Assembly (NCBI RefSeq): GCF_000224145.3
Contig: NC_020171.2
Coordinates: forward strand, 631,391 to 695,390
Origin: Ciona intestinalis
Lineage: Eukaryota > Chordata > Ascidiacea > Phlebobranchia > Cionidae
DNA length: 64,000 bases
Direction of reading: 5' to 3'
Every line of letters starts with the position of its first letter. Position 1 is the first letter of the stretch. The notes under the pieces were generated by a model. That model made no database searches. It was not told the origin of the DNA and worked only from the letters and a program-made list of their open reading frames with translations. This document shows, piece after piece, positions 51,962 to 64,000 of this stretch. A program made the position numbers and the translations under genes.

Positions 51962-51974
51962 GTTTGATTTTGAT

Positions 51975-54900
51975 CTGAAAAATAGTTCTGGTTAGAAAAT
52001 TATTAATGGCATGTTACGTAAAACATCGGTCAAAACAGCGGCACGCAAATCGAAATCAGATAAAAGGGGACTTAAGCACGAAAAGGTCCGGAGTAAGTAC
52101 TGTGTGCGTCAGTGCTGTGTTTGGCGACTTACTGTCAAAACTTTTCACTGGATTCTTATCGATTTTTCACCGGATAAATCTGTCTCCGTGCCCGCGGCGA
52201 CACTGGACAAGAATCGGCGCTCGACACGAAGTATAATCTTTTGCTGACTGACAACAAACAGATTATAAGCCAGTGCTAAAACTTAAGTTCACGAACAGAC
52301 GCTTAAGCCAAGTATTCTATCCCTATAGTCATTAATCATTGGAGAATAACACCGGAATTCCATGTCTTATCAAAGGAACGCCCTGAAACTTTTATACACT
52401 CCGCGCTGTGGGTGAAAATAACTCCGAAAGTAGAAGCTGAGGCTCCGTGTTTGTCATGTCAATGTGGTTGAACGCCAGTCTTAATTTCGTGGTGTGCAGG
52501 TGCTTCTAAACCAAGTTACGCCTTGCGAGCACAATCGTAGCCTTGTCTGCTACCAAGTGAATCATACCCAAACCCGGAGTTAGTAATTGCTTGCGGTTTT
52601 TTCGGTTGGTTTTAACTCGTTTCTCGTAAAACATTACTATCGACCGAGTTAACGAATCGACTTATATTATTCACTTTGAACCTAATCCAACTAGACGTAA
52701 AATCTTTTCAATAAAGCTCTTATCGTGTACGCTTACATCTTAACATGTATCGTGACTCACCGTTTTAAATATCCTCGTAAATCCAAATCAGGTTCAAATG
52801 AAATAATCCTTACAGTAAAAAATCCAAACAGTATCAAAAGAAATAAATCTTAATGCTGTAAGAGAAATATAACCATGTTAGAACAACAGCACACGCTTCA
52901 AACCGAACTAAAACTAGTTCAATCTTCAGTTTACAGCACTGTATTGAGGTCGCTTCTACAATTAGTGAATCGTAAACTCGTTAGAGCTTATCCGCGTCAT
53001 TGGACTCTGCATTGAGTTAATTACTGTAAGCTTAGACCGAGTCAAGATTGTTAAAATCAGCTAGACTTAATCCACACAACTAAACCTACTTTTAATACTT
53101 CACCAACGCTTTACCTTGGCGTTACAAATCATACAGTACACAATACATGGCAGCGCCTCTGTTTGTTCGCAAACAATGACAATTGCGCGCGGATAATGCC
53201 CTTCGCGCTGCGGCCACTGGCAACAGAGGCAACAACTTTAATCACAAATCTGCGAAAGCGAGTGACGTCGAGCAGCAGCCGCGCGAATTCTATAATTAAA
53301 ACGAGCAGGCGAGATGGTTCAACAAACACAATCTGAACGCAAGAACCTCCACACTAAACATTCGACATATCATAAACATAACTTGCTTTGTTATTACACG
53401 TAAGCCGCGTAACATAAACAAGCCAACAAAACCTAAACAAAACATTTCCACCAAGCTATGTTCATGACAATAACATAAACAACACCAATGAGACATGTTA
53501 TTAACGCAAGCCAATTAAATCGAAATTACAAGCGCCATAATTATATGCATTGATCCGTGATTCGCCATAGCACGACACGTAAACTCCGCGAGTATGAAAA
53601 TGAATCGAAAGTTTTACAAAGCACGACTTACTGCTCTACTTGGTTATAAACACTTGTGTACCATGCAATCAGAAAACGTATTCATAACTCCATTGCTTCG
53701 GTCCTCCATGCGAAAATTTGCATACATTTGTACTAGCTTTATTGCTTGTATTCTGAACTGTGTTTATGTAGGCCCTTTCTTGACAACTGTCTTCACATGC
53801 GTTTCTGAGATATGACACAAGCATGTTGTGGTGCAGCGTCTCTTATATCAACACGCATCCAAATATAACTCATTGGGCAATACAACACAACTGCAGCCGC
53901 CGAAAGACTGGCAAGGCGCCGCAATTGGCTTGCTTGTTGGTGAATCTGTGACGTAGTTATACTGCAGGCAACGACAACAGAAGCAATTCCCACCGAATTT
54001 GGTGATAGCCGGCCGCAGTTGCAATAACATGCGGAAAAAATACGATTTGCTATCGCGATAACTTTGCCCTGAACCTATACGTCTGGTTTGAGTAGTCGTC
54101 TATTTAAACTAACTGTGCAAACAGTTTCTCGCTGTGACTGATGCAATCGTAGTGTCAGCCAGAACATAGCAGTCCCGATTCGTCTGCCAGTCAAGTGTAC
54201 TCTTAATCCGTTCGCTATTGTCCGCTGCACTAGAATTCAATTGTCCTAGCTCTAACACAGCGAGCATAATCACCACCAGCGCTTTAAGAGGCCCACTAAT
54301 ACCATCAGACTAAATGTAATTCTGTAATAACTTACGCCTTGACCCATTCCAATGTAGCGCTTGCCAACTACAAAGACGGGTATGAGCTATTTTTACTCTT
54401 AAGACTCAATCGCACGGAAAATACACCTTTGCGTTGGTAAAGCCGCGCCTGTTTTAGCAACGCACTCGCACGCCCTTCTTTCCTTAGAAAAATCATAATT
54501 GATTTGACAGGCAAGACAATTGAATCAATGGTCTTTACCATCACAAAGACAAACATATACGCATAACAATAACCGCAGGTGACGTTTTGTCGATGCACAT
54601 TTCAGCACACCCCAAAATTCTATATCCAGCGCACAGCAGTAAGAGAGTACAACGCATTCCCCTGCGTAGTCCACGACAAAACCACTAATAAATCTTGCAG
54701 AAGCTCGCTAATAGACACCGCGCTAAGCAGAAACAGAGTACGCAAATGAGAATATCCTGTACCGTGCGTACGCTCGCGTCTCATGTATATTTGATGAGTA
54801 CGAAAATTAAGCAGCTCTGCCGAATTTAAAGCTGGACAGCATGATTACGCGTGTACACCTACGTAGTAACGTTCATTCAAACTTGACTATCATACATAAT

Positions 54901-56190
54901 TCCATAATCAAATTACGTAACGTCCATTCAAGAGTCCAGCAATCGCCAAATTTGCTGTCAAGTGCCTGCGTGCGAACATCCAATTTCCTTTAATTATTTC
55001 AGACACAAATTCAATCCAATTCTCACACACAATACGCATCGCATTCACTGTACGCTGAATAAGCTTTAACCTTTGATTCAAGTCCAAATAATAGAACATT
55101 GCGAAATCCCTGCTTTGTGTACTCGGTCTAGCCGGCACGCCTTGGTACCGAAACGCGCGTACCTTTTGCATAACAAAAATCACTACCACGATAAAAACAC
55201 CTGAAAACTATTTCCTGGTATCTGTTATATATCTCATATCTCACTGTTAATATTCGTGTTAAAATTCACCATATACTATTTAATTCACTGAAACACGTAC
55301 GCATGGCGACATCACTCCACCTTTTCGGCACCAACTAGTAAACTAAGCCGATCTCAAGAATAGAACGCAACACAAACGCTCTAACAACCGTTGCCTTTTT
55401 CTCTCGCTCTCTCTGACGTAATCCCCTCTCTTCTTTCTCTCTCCTTTTCTCCACCGCTCCTATTGTAAACTTTCCAACTACAACAGAGCGAATTTGAGCA
55501 TCAAAACACAAGAAACCTGAAACGCAACCACCCTTGTCGACCTGGAGTTAACAGATTTGTGCTTCACGTCACGATACGAATGATAAATCGGACCATCTCG
55601 GCCAAAACAGCCAATTTATCGACATGCGTATATTCTCTGGTCAATTCTCCGTATCGGATTTTAAAATAACGGATTATGCCACGTGGTCGCCAAAATGCGA
55701 AAACAGCTTTTACAACTCTTGAAATAGAACCGGGTTGAAAAACCATCGCACCGAAAAACATATTTACCGGGTAGAAACACCCGCTTCAATCACTGGAACG
55801 TACCGTAAAAAACAAAACTCCCCGCTACCAAGAATACTAGTTATTCGTGAACGAGAACTGATCAACAAGTTTCACTTTCGACCGCTTTTCGGAAGTTTCC
55901 CCACGTTACTGTACCATCTTGGGATAATTCCCTATGCATATTTCTTCTTGAAACACAATGGCTAATTTTTGCAACACCAGTAGCTGATTAAAGGGCCAGG
56001 TAACTAAATGCACGCACGTCACAATGCATAGAAGCGTCAGCATCTATTTCGGGTGCTCTGTTTATTACAAAACAATTCCTCACTTAGCGCTGCTGGTCTC
56101 TTCCTGTTCCTCATTAAGACGGTGTTTATGCACTACAATAGACGTTTGGTAAAATGAAATACTTCATTACGTTATACAGCTTTTATAGGT
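51975..56190. other. RASGEF1 upstream region, no gene seen
   Basis: Base composition is visibly less AT-rich than the rest of the window, but no exon with family similarity or consistent splice frame was found. It should contain the RASGEF1 promoter and any 5' UTR exon. A CT-rich tract (CTCTCGCTCTCTCTGACG) lies around 55399-55445. Confidence 0.45.
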
Positions 56191-56200
56191 TTATCCGTTC

Positions 56201-56230
56201 TGTTATATATATATATATATTTTTTTTTAT
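56201..56230. repeat. (AT)n plus poly-T microsatellite
   Basis: About nine AT repeats run into a T tract. Confidence 0.9.
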
Positions 56231-58050
56231 TATGACAGTGGATTTTCCATTGCGTATTTTCGACCAGGACGAAAATGGTCGCAGTATTTAACCGTCACTG
56301 TTTAGAATATTGCACAATAATTTCGTTACTAGTACCTTTTATGGAAAAACTGTTTCTCTGAGGCTTTAAATAACGTTTAATCTACAAGAGCTTTTCCATA
56401 TAGTTTGTTGCGTAACCGATGTTTTGACGCCTTTTGTCTAATATAGAATTATTACGTTATTCATTTGATTGCACACGCTTTGGTACGAAAATCGTAAAAT
56501 TAAAATAATTACCATGTTTTTTTTCTACTGCGTGCTTTTGGTTGGACTATTCTATACGGAAATTTTAGCTCGCACAGAACTAGTATTCGACGAAAAAAAA
56601 TCCCGTTTAAAATATCGCAACTGGAACGAAACCTGCAATACCGTTTCGGTCGTGGTACCGGTGTTCTAATTATTACTGTGTATCCTGTTTTAGAATATGT
56701 GTGCTGGGAATATACGTTGCGTGTATTCATGCTAATGACGGGTCAGCACTTAAGCTAAATTTAGACTACCACCACAACGGTAGTGGTTTCTCTGGTTGGG
56801 TTATTACCTTGTTGTCTATGTTTCTAGTGACAACATTTGCACGTGACGTCATTGGATAATCAGATAATTAGCAATTATTACGTCACACCTCACTATTATC
56901 ACCGGGTACGGTCCAAGGTATAAGTTGACAAACAGGTCGCTTTCCTGCACGGAAAACTTGCGGAAGAGCGACAGATTGTGCTTTCGTTTTATGTAAATAT
57001 TTGTTAAAACGAACCCGAAACGTTGCCGGTTTTGTATTTTCCATATTCGACCTTGAGGCCCTTTTTACATACTTGTCGCTTTAATGAGTTTTTTGTATTG
57101 CTTTTTTGGTGCTATATAACTTTCCAATGCATTGAGGTTTGAATTTTCTTTAAATTTCCGTTACTTTTCTTTTTTTTGTGTCGTCACAATGAACAAATGT
57201 TACGCCCACTTCACACACAAAGTAGTCTTTATGACGTAAACAGTCCATGGTGTTTTATTGAGGTTCAAACACATATTTATCCGACTATAGACGCGACAAC
57301 TTCTGCAAAAACTTTGACAATATTCCCTACAAAGGTTTTGTTTGCCTTTATCAAAATTGTTATTATGACGCAATAAACACTACAGAACAAACCTACTATG
57401 ACGTAATAACCACTGCTGACGTATGAGGTTCTGTTTGTCGTAACCAGTTTCGCTCAAGTCGTAATTTATAATCTCTATGTCAACTAATTTATCAAACTTT
57501 ACCTAAGAAAACAAAGGCTTTACCAAAATGTGTTGGTTAGCATGTTTTATAGGTGCAAGTTCGTGAAAAATCACTTCTTGGTTGTGATTTGGTATCGTTT
57601 ACCATAAAACAAACGAATCTTGCGAAAAATATCACAAGTTTCAAAATGAGCAATTGGGTTCGGTTTATTTTGGGTTTTCGTAGCGAGTAAAATTGCCAAG
57701 ATCGTGAATCAAAACGTCTTTTTGTGGAATTGTAACTAACTTTAGATTCCGTGGCTATTTTGCATCGTTTTTCTTCATAAACGTCACATAGCGCATGAGG
57801 AATCTAATTGTTTGGTATTTAAGCGTTATCGCTTATCTTGCTTAACCTTGATAAACAGGTTAGCCATTTGGTAAACATGCCGTTTAAGCAGTTTCTATAG
57901 TGTTTGGGATAACAATAAGCCTTCACATGAGGCACAGCTGGATACAATAGCCAGCTAATACTTGTACCTAATAAGGACATTGTAATTCTGCTGATATCAA
58001 ATTTATGTTTTCGTATTTGACTTGCATGTTTGTGCATGTAGTATGAACTA

Positions 58051-58200
58051 TAGTAGGTTGGGATAAGATGTTCCTTGCTCCTTTATCATTTCATTTGATG
58101 ATAGTAAAACAAGAATATTAATAGGATTATATAACCCCATCCTCGCGACTCCAGACAAAAGTTGTCATTTGTTAAAAATGTTGAATATTATATACTTAAA
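58051..58200 (+). mobile_element. MITE family M1, right end lost
   Basis: Begins CTATAGTAGGTTGGGATAAG; core GATAGTAAAACAAGAAT and TATATAACCCCATCCTCGCG; fades after TGTTGAATATTAT. Confidence 0.6.
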
Positions 58201-60992
58201 CAATAGCCGTCTTTCTGCAAAGTACCCAAGTTGTGTGAATGCAAGCATTGAAAATACAATTGCGGATTCGTGGTTTAAGTATGGCCTTGAAAATGCTGCG
58301 ATATCGTTACAATACAAAGAAAGTGTACAGTTAGGCTTATAGCACAAACCTACAACATTACGTCCTAAAGGTGAATAGTTAACTGCACCAGAGTAAATAT
58401 TAGCCAGTCCTCCGCACGTACACTGTGAACACTTCAAAACATTACAATGTCCAAACGAAGACTTAAAAGGCTGCGTAAATAAGATCGTAAAGCCCGTGGG
58501 ATTAAGTCAACGAATGTAAACTTATAGAGAATATCTTGGAAACGTTCTCAATACGAAATATGCGTGCTTTACGAGAATTCCTACGTTTGTAAGGGCAAGT
58601 CCGAGCATCGTTAAGTCATAAACTTGTTTTGACGACTGTAAACGTACCTAAATTATTTTGTTGTTGTGCCACAACAGCGAAGTGGTTATAGTTGTGACGA
58701 TACTATGTGTTCAAGCAATGTTGCGTAACTTTGTTCGAATCAACACACTTTCTCTATATATCTCCAAAATCACTGAAATCCAAACGTTTTCTCTTCAGTA
58801 TAATCGCTATGTTAAATGCCAAGTCAAGTTTAAAGGGGAAATAATTGGTAGGAGAAAGGAACATTTCCAGATATAGAGATATCTAGACAACACCAGCTTT
58901 GTGAAAAAAACTTTCTCTTATGACCTAACGCTTCGGGAATACACTACACACCTCGCTTTACGTTTACGAAATCGTATGTACAGATTAGCGCATGTTCTAT
59001 TTTCTAACCCACGTCGACGAGTGCGCTTTAACACGTTTTATTCCACGCGCTGAGTCAATTGAAATAATGTTCTAAGTTCTGACGATGTTTTGGCACGTTT
59101 TATAGCTTGGTGTTGAAATTTATGGAAGTCCGTTTCTAGATATTTCAGTTTCTGAGAAATTACCCTGATCCGTACCCTATAGCTAATGAATAACGTGATG
59201 TGACTTGCACTGCTGTCATAAATGCCATTTATTTGATTTAAACGGCCAAACTACGAAATCTTAAAACACACATCCGTTCTGTAATAAACAGTGTATAGGA
59301 AATTAAACTAAAAACTCCGTTCAGCCCACATTTCCATTTCTTTGCTCTGAATTCCATTACCGTCACATTATAGGCAATTACTTTATTTTACAACGTCTTA
59401 ATTGAATATACATTTACCTAGATTAAAATTCCAATATTGGTCTACCCATTACCGCCGTTATATGGTCCTAAGCTAACTATTGATTTGTTTTTGTCTGACT
59501 TAACGTTTGTAATACACAAAACCGTATACTTACGCAACTAATGTATTAGTATAACGATACCTCTGTATGCTGTTTCTTAACCAAAAATCAATGAATGTTT
59601 TGAGCTATGCTCATATAGTTTCGTGGGATTTTGTAATTCACTTTATACACGCCTGGATATTGTATTTTTTATACATTTTTCATGTTAACCTTTGGAACAG
59701 TTTTGGCTTCGAATAGTAATGAAATACAAGTCGATAAGGACTTCTCACTTTAAATACGGAACTGCAGCTATATTTAATTTCATGACGAAGCCATTTACAA
59801 CTCAAGATAAATTTTATAGGGTAACAGATCAAATAAAACATTGACAAATATGGTTGAGAAAATGGATATCAAGATTCACATGAATTTACAAAGCAGTATT
59901 CCATTTAAAATAACTGTTTTAATTTACATCTAGAATGCCCATATACAAGATCCTATAACATAGCATACGATAAGTTCATCTAACGTGGGAATTATGCCAT
60001 GTACCTGTTCACTGACATACACTGCGTTTGCACCTTAAACCTCAGCGCCGTATCTCATATATAACAATCGACACAATGAAGTTACAAATACCCTGCTGGT
60101 GGGAACGCGCTCATTTTCCTCAAGGCGAACTAATTGCCCATACAGCGTTTAAAAATTCCAATTGAAATGTTAACACATGCAGTTGTGTACAGTAAGCACC
60201 TGTAGAGCGAGCCGGGAGATCCAGACCGGATCAAGGTATAGCTCTAATTGTGCATTTTAGCGTTCTCTATGTATTTCCGTTGTGTATGTTCATAATAACA
60301 GCGTGTCACACACAAGAGCCGCATTCCATACCACCACAACGTGTATATCTCTCACCGACCTAGTAGTCACACGCTATAATATCCACTGCCGGTATGCGCC
60401 AATTACATTGCTAACCAGTTACGTAACGCCACTGGCAGCACGGTCACGCTTCACTGGCCTTTGGTTTTCGCAATTTCAAATGACGAAATTTCGAAAAATA
60501 ATGTCGTATTACTTCACGTTTCGTATGTTGATATATATGCACCCACACTTAAGGCGCGCCCTCAGAAACTTGCCCCGTATATTGCTACATACATTTGGTT
60601 TTTTAATTTTTCGTTCAATATTCTGGATTACAATTATCTGTTTTTGCTCTGACGTATTTAAGTAATTGGTTCGACTTATGACATTCTTATTACGACAGCA
60701 TAATTTGACGCGGGTGCCGGAATCAATTGAACTCACGATATCGTTCATTCATTGTCATGTACGCGCGTAGATTTATGATATTTAATCGATCGTGCCACAT
60801 GCGGGTTTGCAGCATTTGATCTTTGCATTCAAGCAATTGCACTTTCAACTGGTTTAACCTGTTAGAAATATTGTTTAACCATGTAGGGTGTGGGCTCTGC
60901 ATGTACACAATTACCTGTTGTATAACACATTAATTATTAACGTCCTACCTGATAAGCCAACCTGAATTAAGATTTCTTTTGTGTTAATAATT

Positions 60993-61183
60993 ATAGTAGG
61001 GTTGGGCAGATTGATACCATTACGACGTAATATCGCATATTTCTTAATCGTGATTTTAACAATTAACAATCGCTCTTTCAGAATTGTAAGGATACGGGTA
61101 TAATTTTGTAAATAATCTTTGTTAACTACCAAATGGGACGATGAAAGATAATAATACCTGGACCTTCTCATCCCAACGTACCA
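60993..61183 (-). mobile_element. MITE family M1, near full length
   Basis: Begins TTATAGTAGGGTTGGGCAGA and ends CTTCTCATCCCAACGTACCA; core CTTTGTTAACTACCAAATGG and AAGGATACGGGTATAATTTT in reverse orientation. Confidence 0.65.
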
Positions 61184-62374
61184 TAAATCCTAAACAGTTT
61201 GTGCAACAGTGCAAATGTTTTGGAAAGTTCCTCTTTTTTGTTAGTTTGACAACTTGATTAGCTCCAAACTAAAAACAAACACTGCCATTTCGTGACAGTA
61301 TACACCCATCCACAAATAAGCATGATGTTTATTAATTAGCCTGCATTATAGCTCTTCCCAGAAATTTGTTAATACTTGGACACGATTTTAGCTGAAAAAT
61401 AACTTTGTGCAGGAAAAAGACGATTACTCACGAACGATGTTTATTCTAAAATCTTACTCGTGTTGTTTATCATCAGTAATTTCCCAGTTTCTAAAAAAAA
61501 TCTCCCAAATCCATTAATCATGCCAAAACTCGTATCCGTTAAACTCGCGTAACTTTTAATAGATTGCACAACTTAATTGTTTCTCTTTGGTATAGCAACA
61601 CAGACATGCAAAAACGGTAGTGCGCCAATCCTGGCATAAACATTAGGTCCCTCACGTGCCTCGCCGTTGGATCCACCGGTACAAAATAGAACATGAGTCA
61701 CCAAATCAAAACGACGGAAAAATGGTGAAACAAAAGCCTTTACTTTGCACAAAATACGAGGCCTTTAGTATCAAATCTTTATTTCCCTTTAGCCCAATAT
61801 GTAATAATGCAAATATCAATGGATATATTAGCAGACCAACAGAGCGCTTAAGGAGTGGTTTTTACACAGCATTGGTCTTCAGCACGTTTTATATGGGCGA
61901 CGTGGTTTAGACTCCCAGTTGTCGGGCCAAGGAATTCCTTGCACATACTTGAACATTTTCTGGTTTCAAATAACTGACCCCCTGTGCGTTAAAGGTCTAT
62001 TTTAGTACATTACCCACGGCCCATTCGCTTGTGTTATAAGTTCGTTTGGACCCATTACTCTAAGCACATATACTCGGAACGTTGTACGCGCCCCTTTAGC
62101 AACCTGGTCATGAGTTGCCGCAGAAATTGGAGCAGTGGCGCTACGGCTGAACAGAAGTGCAAACGCAAACCTACGAAAGGTTAAGCCGCGCTTGCTGCCT
62201 TGTTTGTTGCCCAACACCGAGTCATGGTGATTGACACGGTCCAACCGATGCATTGCTCGTGTGAGGCCTTTACTGGACTCGGTTCAAGTATGCTGGTCTT
62301 TATTTTGATCCATGTCAGCGCATGAGTGAGTTGAGATTTAATCTGCGCAAAAAAAAACGAAAACCAAGAAATTC

Positions 62375-62535
62375 TTACATGCCTTTGTGTTGTAAAGTAT
62401 GCAGAGTTTACATGTTTCATATATAAGAACACGAAAAACTGTCTAAATGCTTTTGTATTGTAAAGTACGCACTTTCTCATGTACATGCTCTCGTGTATGT
62501 CTCTGTATTATTAAGTGTGCAGAGTTTACATGTTT
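62375..62535. repeat. Degenerate tandem repeat, three units
   Basis: Three diverged units follow the pattern TGTGTTGTAAAGTATGCAGA / TGTATTGTAAAGTACGCAC / TGTATTATTAAGTGTGCAGA, followed in two of them by GTTTACATGTTT(C/T)A. Confidence 0.6.
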
Positions 62536-62952
62536 TACATAAGGTTCTTGAATGTACATTTTCTAAGTTGTGGCGTATATACAGTTGCGTATTACATTCT
62601 AATGTAGACATGGAGTCTGTTCGCTCTAAACCGCATTAAGAATCAATACTATGGGCTCACACACGCAGCCAGGAAATCTAATATAGACCTACGTAAGCAC
62701 TTGAACAAGCGCCATTAAATTCCAAAGCCGGCGCCGCAATTCAATACATTTGTGACGTTGCAATCGCATGCTTTAAGGTATTTATTACACATAAACCTAA
62801 TCAGCCATGCCACGTGTGCCCGTGCAGTTATGCAACAAACGAAACTGTTACCTAACAGTAATTACTCTTCTTTATTCCAGATTTGTTTAATTTTTCGTAA
62901 AATTCGTAGCTTTGTAAAATAACAATCGAAAGTTTGCCGAGAACTACGATAA

Positions 62953-62987
62953 TTACGTCACCGCTTACGTCATTACCAATTACGTCA
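62953..62987. promoter_or_regulatory. Triple TTACGTCA (bZIP/CRE-like) array
   Basis: TTACGTCA at 62953-62960, 62965-62972 and 62980-62987, all in the same direction within 35 bp. This is an ATF/CREB or C/EBP-CRE type octamer. No gene start is visible nearby. Confidence 0.45.
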
Positions 62988-64000
62988 CTCCGGGTGCAAG
63001 GCCGGAACAAAGCGCAGCTGGTACGCGGGAATTGTAGGATCAATTATCGGCCGCCGGAGGTTTAAATCCCCGATCCAAGTTCCTGCTTAGAGCAGCTTAA
63101 CCGATCCGGTAATTACACAAACTTTTCACTAATTAGTTTTGGTTTAATTGATTTAAAGTTGAACTACGCGTGTGCAATGCCAGCTGGTGTGCTTTCGCTT
63201 TTGTCTCGTAGTGCAAGTAAAGCAGACGAACAAATTGAATGTAATGTGCCAAATACAATTGTAAAACCAATTAATTATATGCAGTTGTGCTTTAGCCAGA
63301 ATAATGTATTAGTCTTGTTATAGAACTGTATTTAATGCATGGGACTCCCACCAATATAAAATTTATGCATGACCCTTTTAAGCCACGATTTATACAGTAA
63401 TTTCGCAAGACATAAAGATTTAGTAGAAACCACATATCTCAACCTATAGTTTCATAAATATTTAGTCATTGCTTCTATGTTTTATGGGACCTAAGATTTA
63501 GAACAGAATTGGCCCATTACCCCAATACCAACTCCTTCACTGGGTTATAGGGTTTTGCAATGGTGGCTTAGTCAGGGTAGTTTTCCCAGACCATGCTAAC
63601 CCATTTCTCGTTTACCTTGTTGTTCTATTCAACCAAGCGTAGGATTTGGATGATTACAAAACACGTGCTATAGGTGTGGATTACGTTCACGCTTTGCCCA
63701 AATCTGAGTAACTGTATTTTGGGGTAAAACATCGTGCACTCAGTAAATTGGCCGAAACGAGGGTCAGGGATTAAAATCCCACGTGAATTATTGGTTTACA
63801 AATGGTAATGTTTGTCCAGGCACTTAAACGGGGAAATTACGCTTTGTTTTTTTCTTCTAATTTATAGCCTTTCGAGCGCTTGTCAAACTGTTTGTTTTAA
63901 AGCTGGTTTTGTGTGGTGCGGAAATTTGGTTTCGTTTATGTTGTGTAAAATGTGCCTTTTTAAACATTTTAATTAAGTTAAAATATGCGAAAACTTCTGT

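Larger units (their letters stand above)
56191..64000. other. Right-hand gene-poor stretch
   Basis: No coding gene supported. It contains an (AT)n/poly-T microsatellite at about 56201-56230, CRE-like sites at 56844-56886, 57231-57420 and 62953-62987, two M1 elements (58051, 60993) and a degenerate tandem repeat at 62375-62535. It may be intergenic or a long intron of a gene whose exons lie to the right. Confidence 0.45.

Noticed and set aside
54908-55189. 93-codon minus-strand ORF in the RASGEF1 upstream region
   Set aside because: No domain recognised and no compatible splice partners; likely chance in a region of raised GC.
60282-60665. 127-codon plus-strand ORF in the gene-poor right end
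   Set aside because: No family resemblance and no supporting splice or start context; overlaps other chance ORFs on both strands.

Overview
The window looks like nuclear DNA of a tunicate, most likely a Ciona-type ascidian. It is AT-rich, genes are split by short introns of a few hundred bases, and each protein is close to a chordate family. Introns and spacers carry many copies of a roughly 190-bp inverted-repeat element and of tRNA-derived SINEs of the kinds described in Ciona. Exons were joined by hand from GT/GC-AG sites, reading phase and family similarity. The joins are internally consistent (total length divisible by three) for every multi-exon gene except one junction in the relaxin-receptor-like gene.

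Layout, left to right. 0.6-2.1 kb (+): last four exons of a class A GPCR whose 5' part lies outside the window. 6.0-11.0 kb (-): CCDC83, ten exons, 430 aa. 11.5-12.7 kb (-): intronless RBM48. 13.4-14.2 kb (+): intronless ZDHHC3/7-type palmitoyltransferase, divergent from RBM48. 15.3-17.5 kb (-): NUDT16, five coding exons. 21.5-26.4 kb (+): RXFP3/4-like relaxin-family peptide receptor, seven coding exons. 28.5-32.5 kb (-): SFT2D-family Golgi membrane protein with two alternative homologous first exons. 33.6-40.5 kb and 41.7-47.7 kb (-): tandem pair of 16-exon secreted EGF + ZP-domain proteins (818 and 779 aa) with GPI-type tails. 49.0-52.0 kb (-): RASGEF1-family Ras/Rap exchange factor with large insertions. 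52-64 kb: a 12-kb stretch with no gene I can support, possibly upstream control DNA of RASGEF1 or of a gene to the right.

The genes do not form one pathway. The most notable local structures are the tandem ZP paralogs with patchy divergence, three GC-AG introns (two of them where the ZP paralog has GT), the duplicated SFT2D first exon, a possible RBM48-CCDC83 dicistron with a strong acceptor 17 nt before the CCDC83 start, and several CRE-like (bZIP) site clusters in the spacers. I found no CRISPR array, rRNA, intact tRNA or virus-derived element. There is a 50-base assembly gap at 41275-41324.
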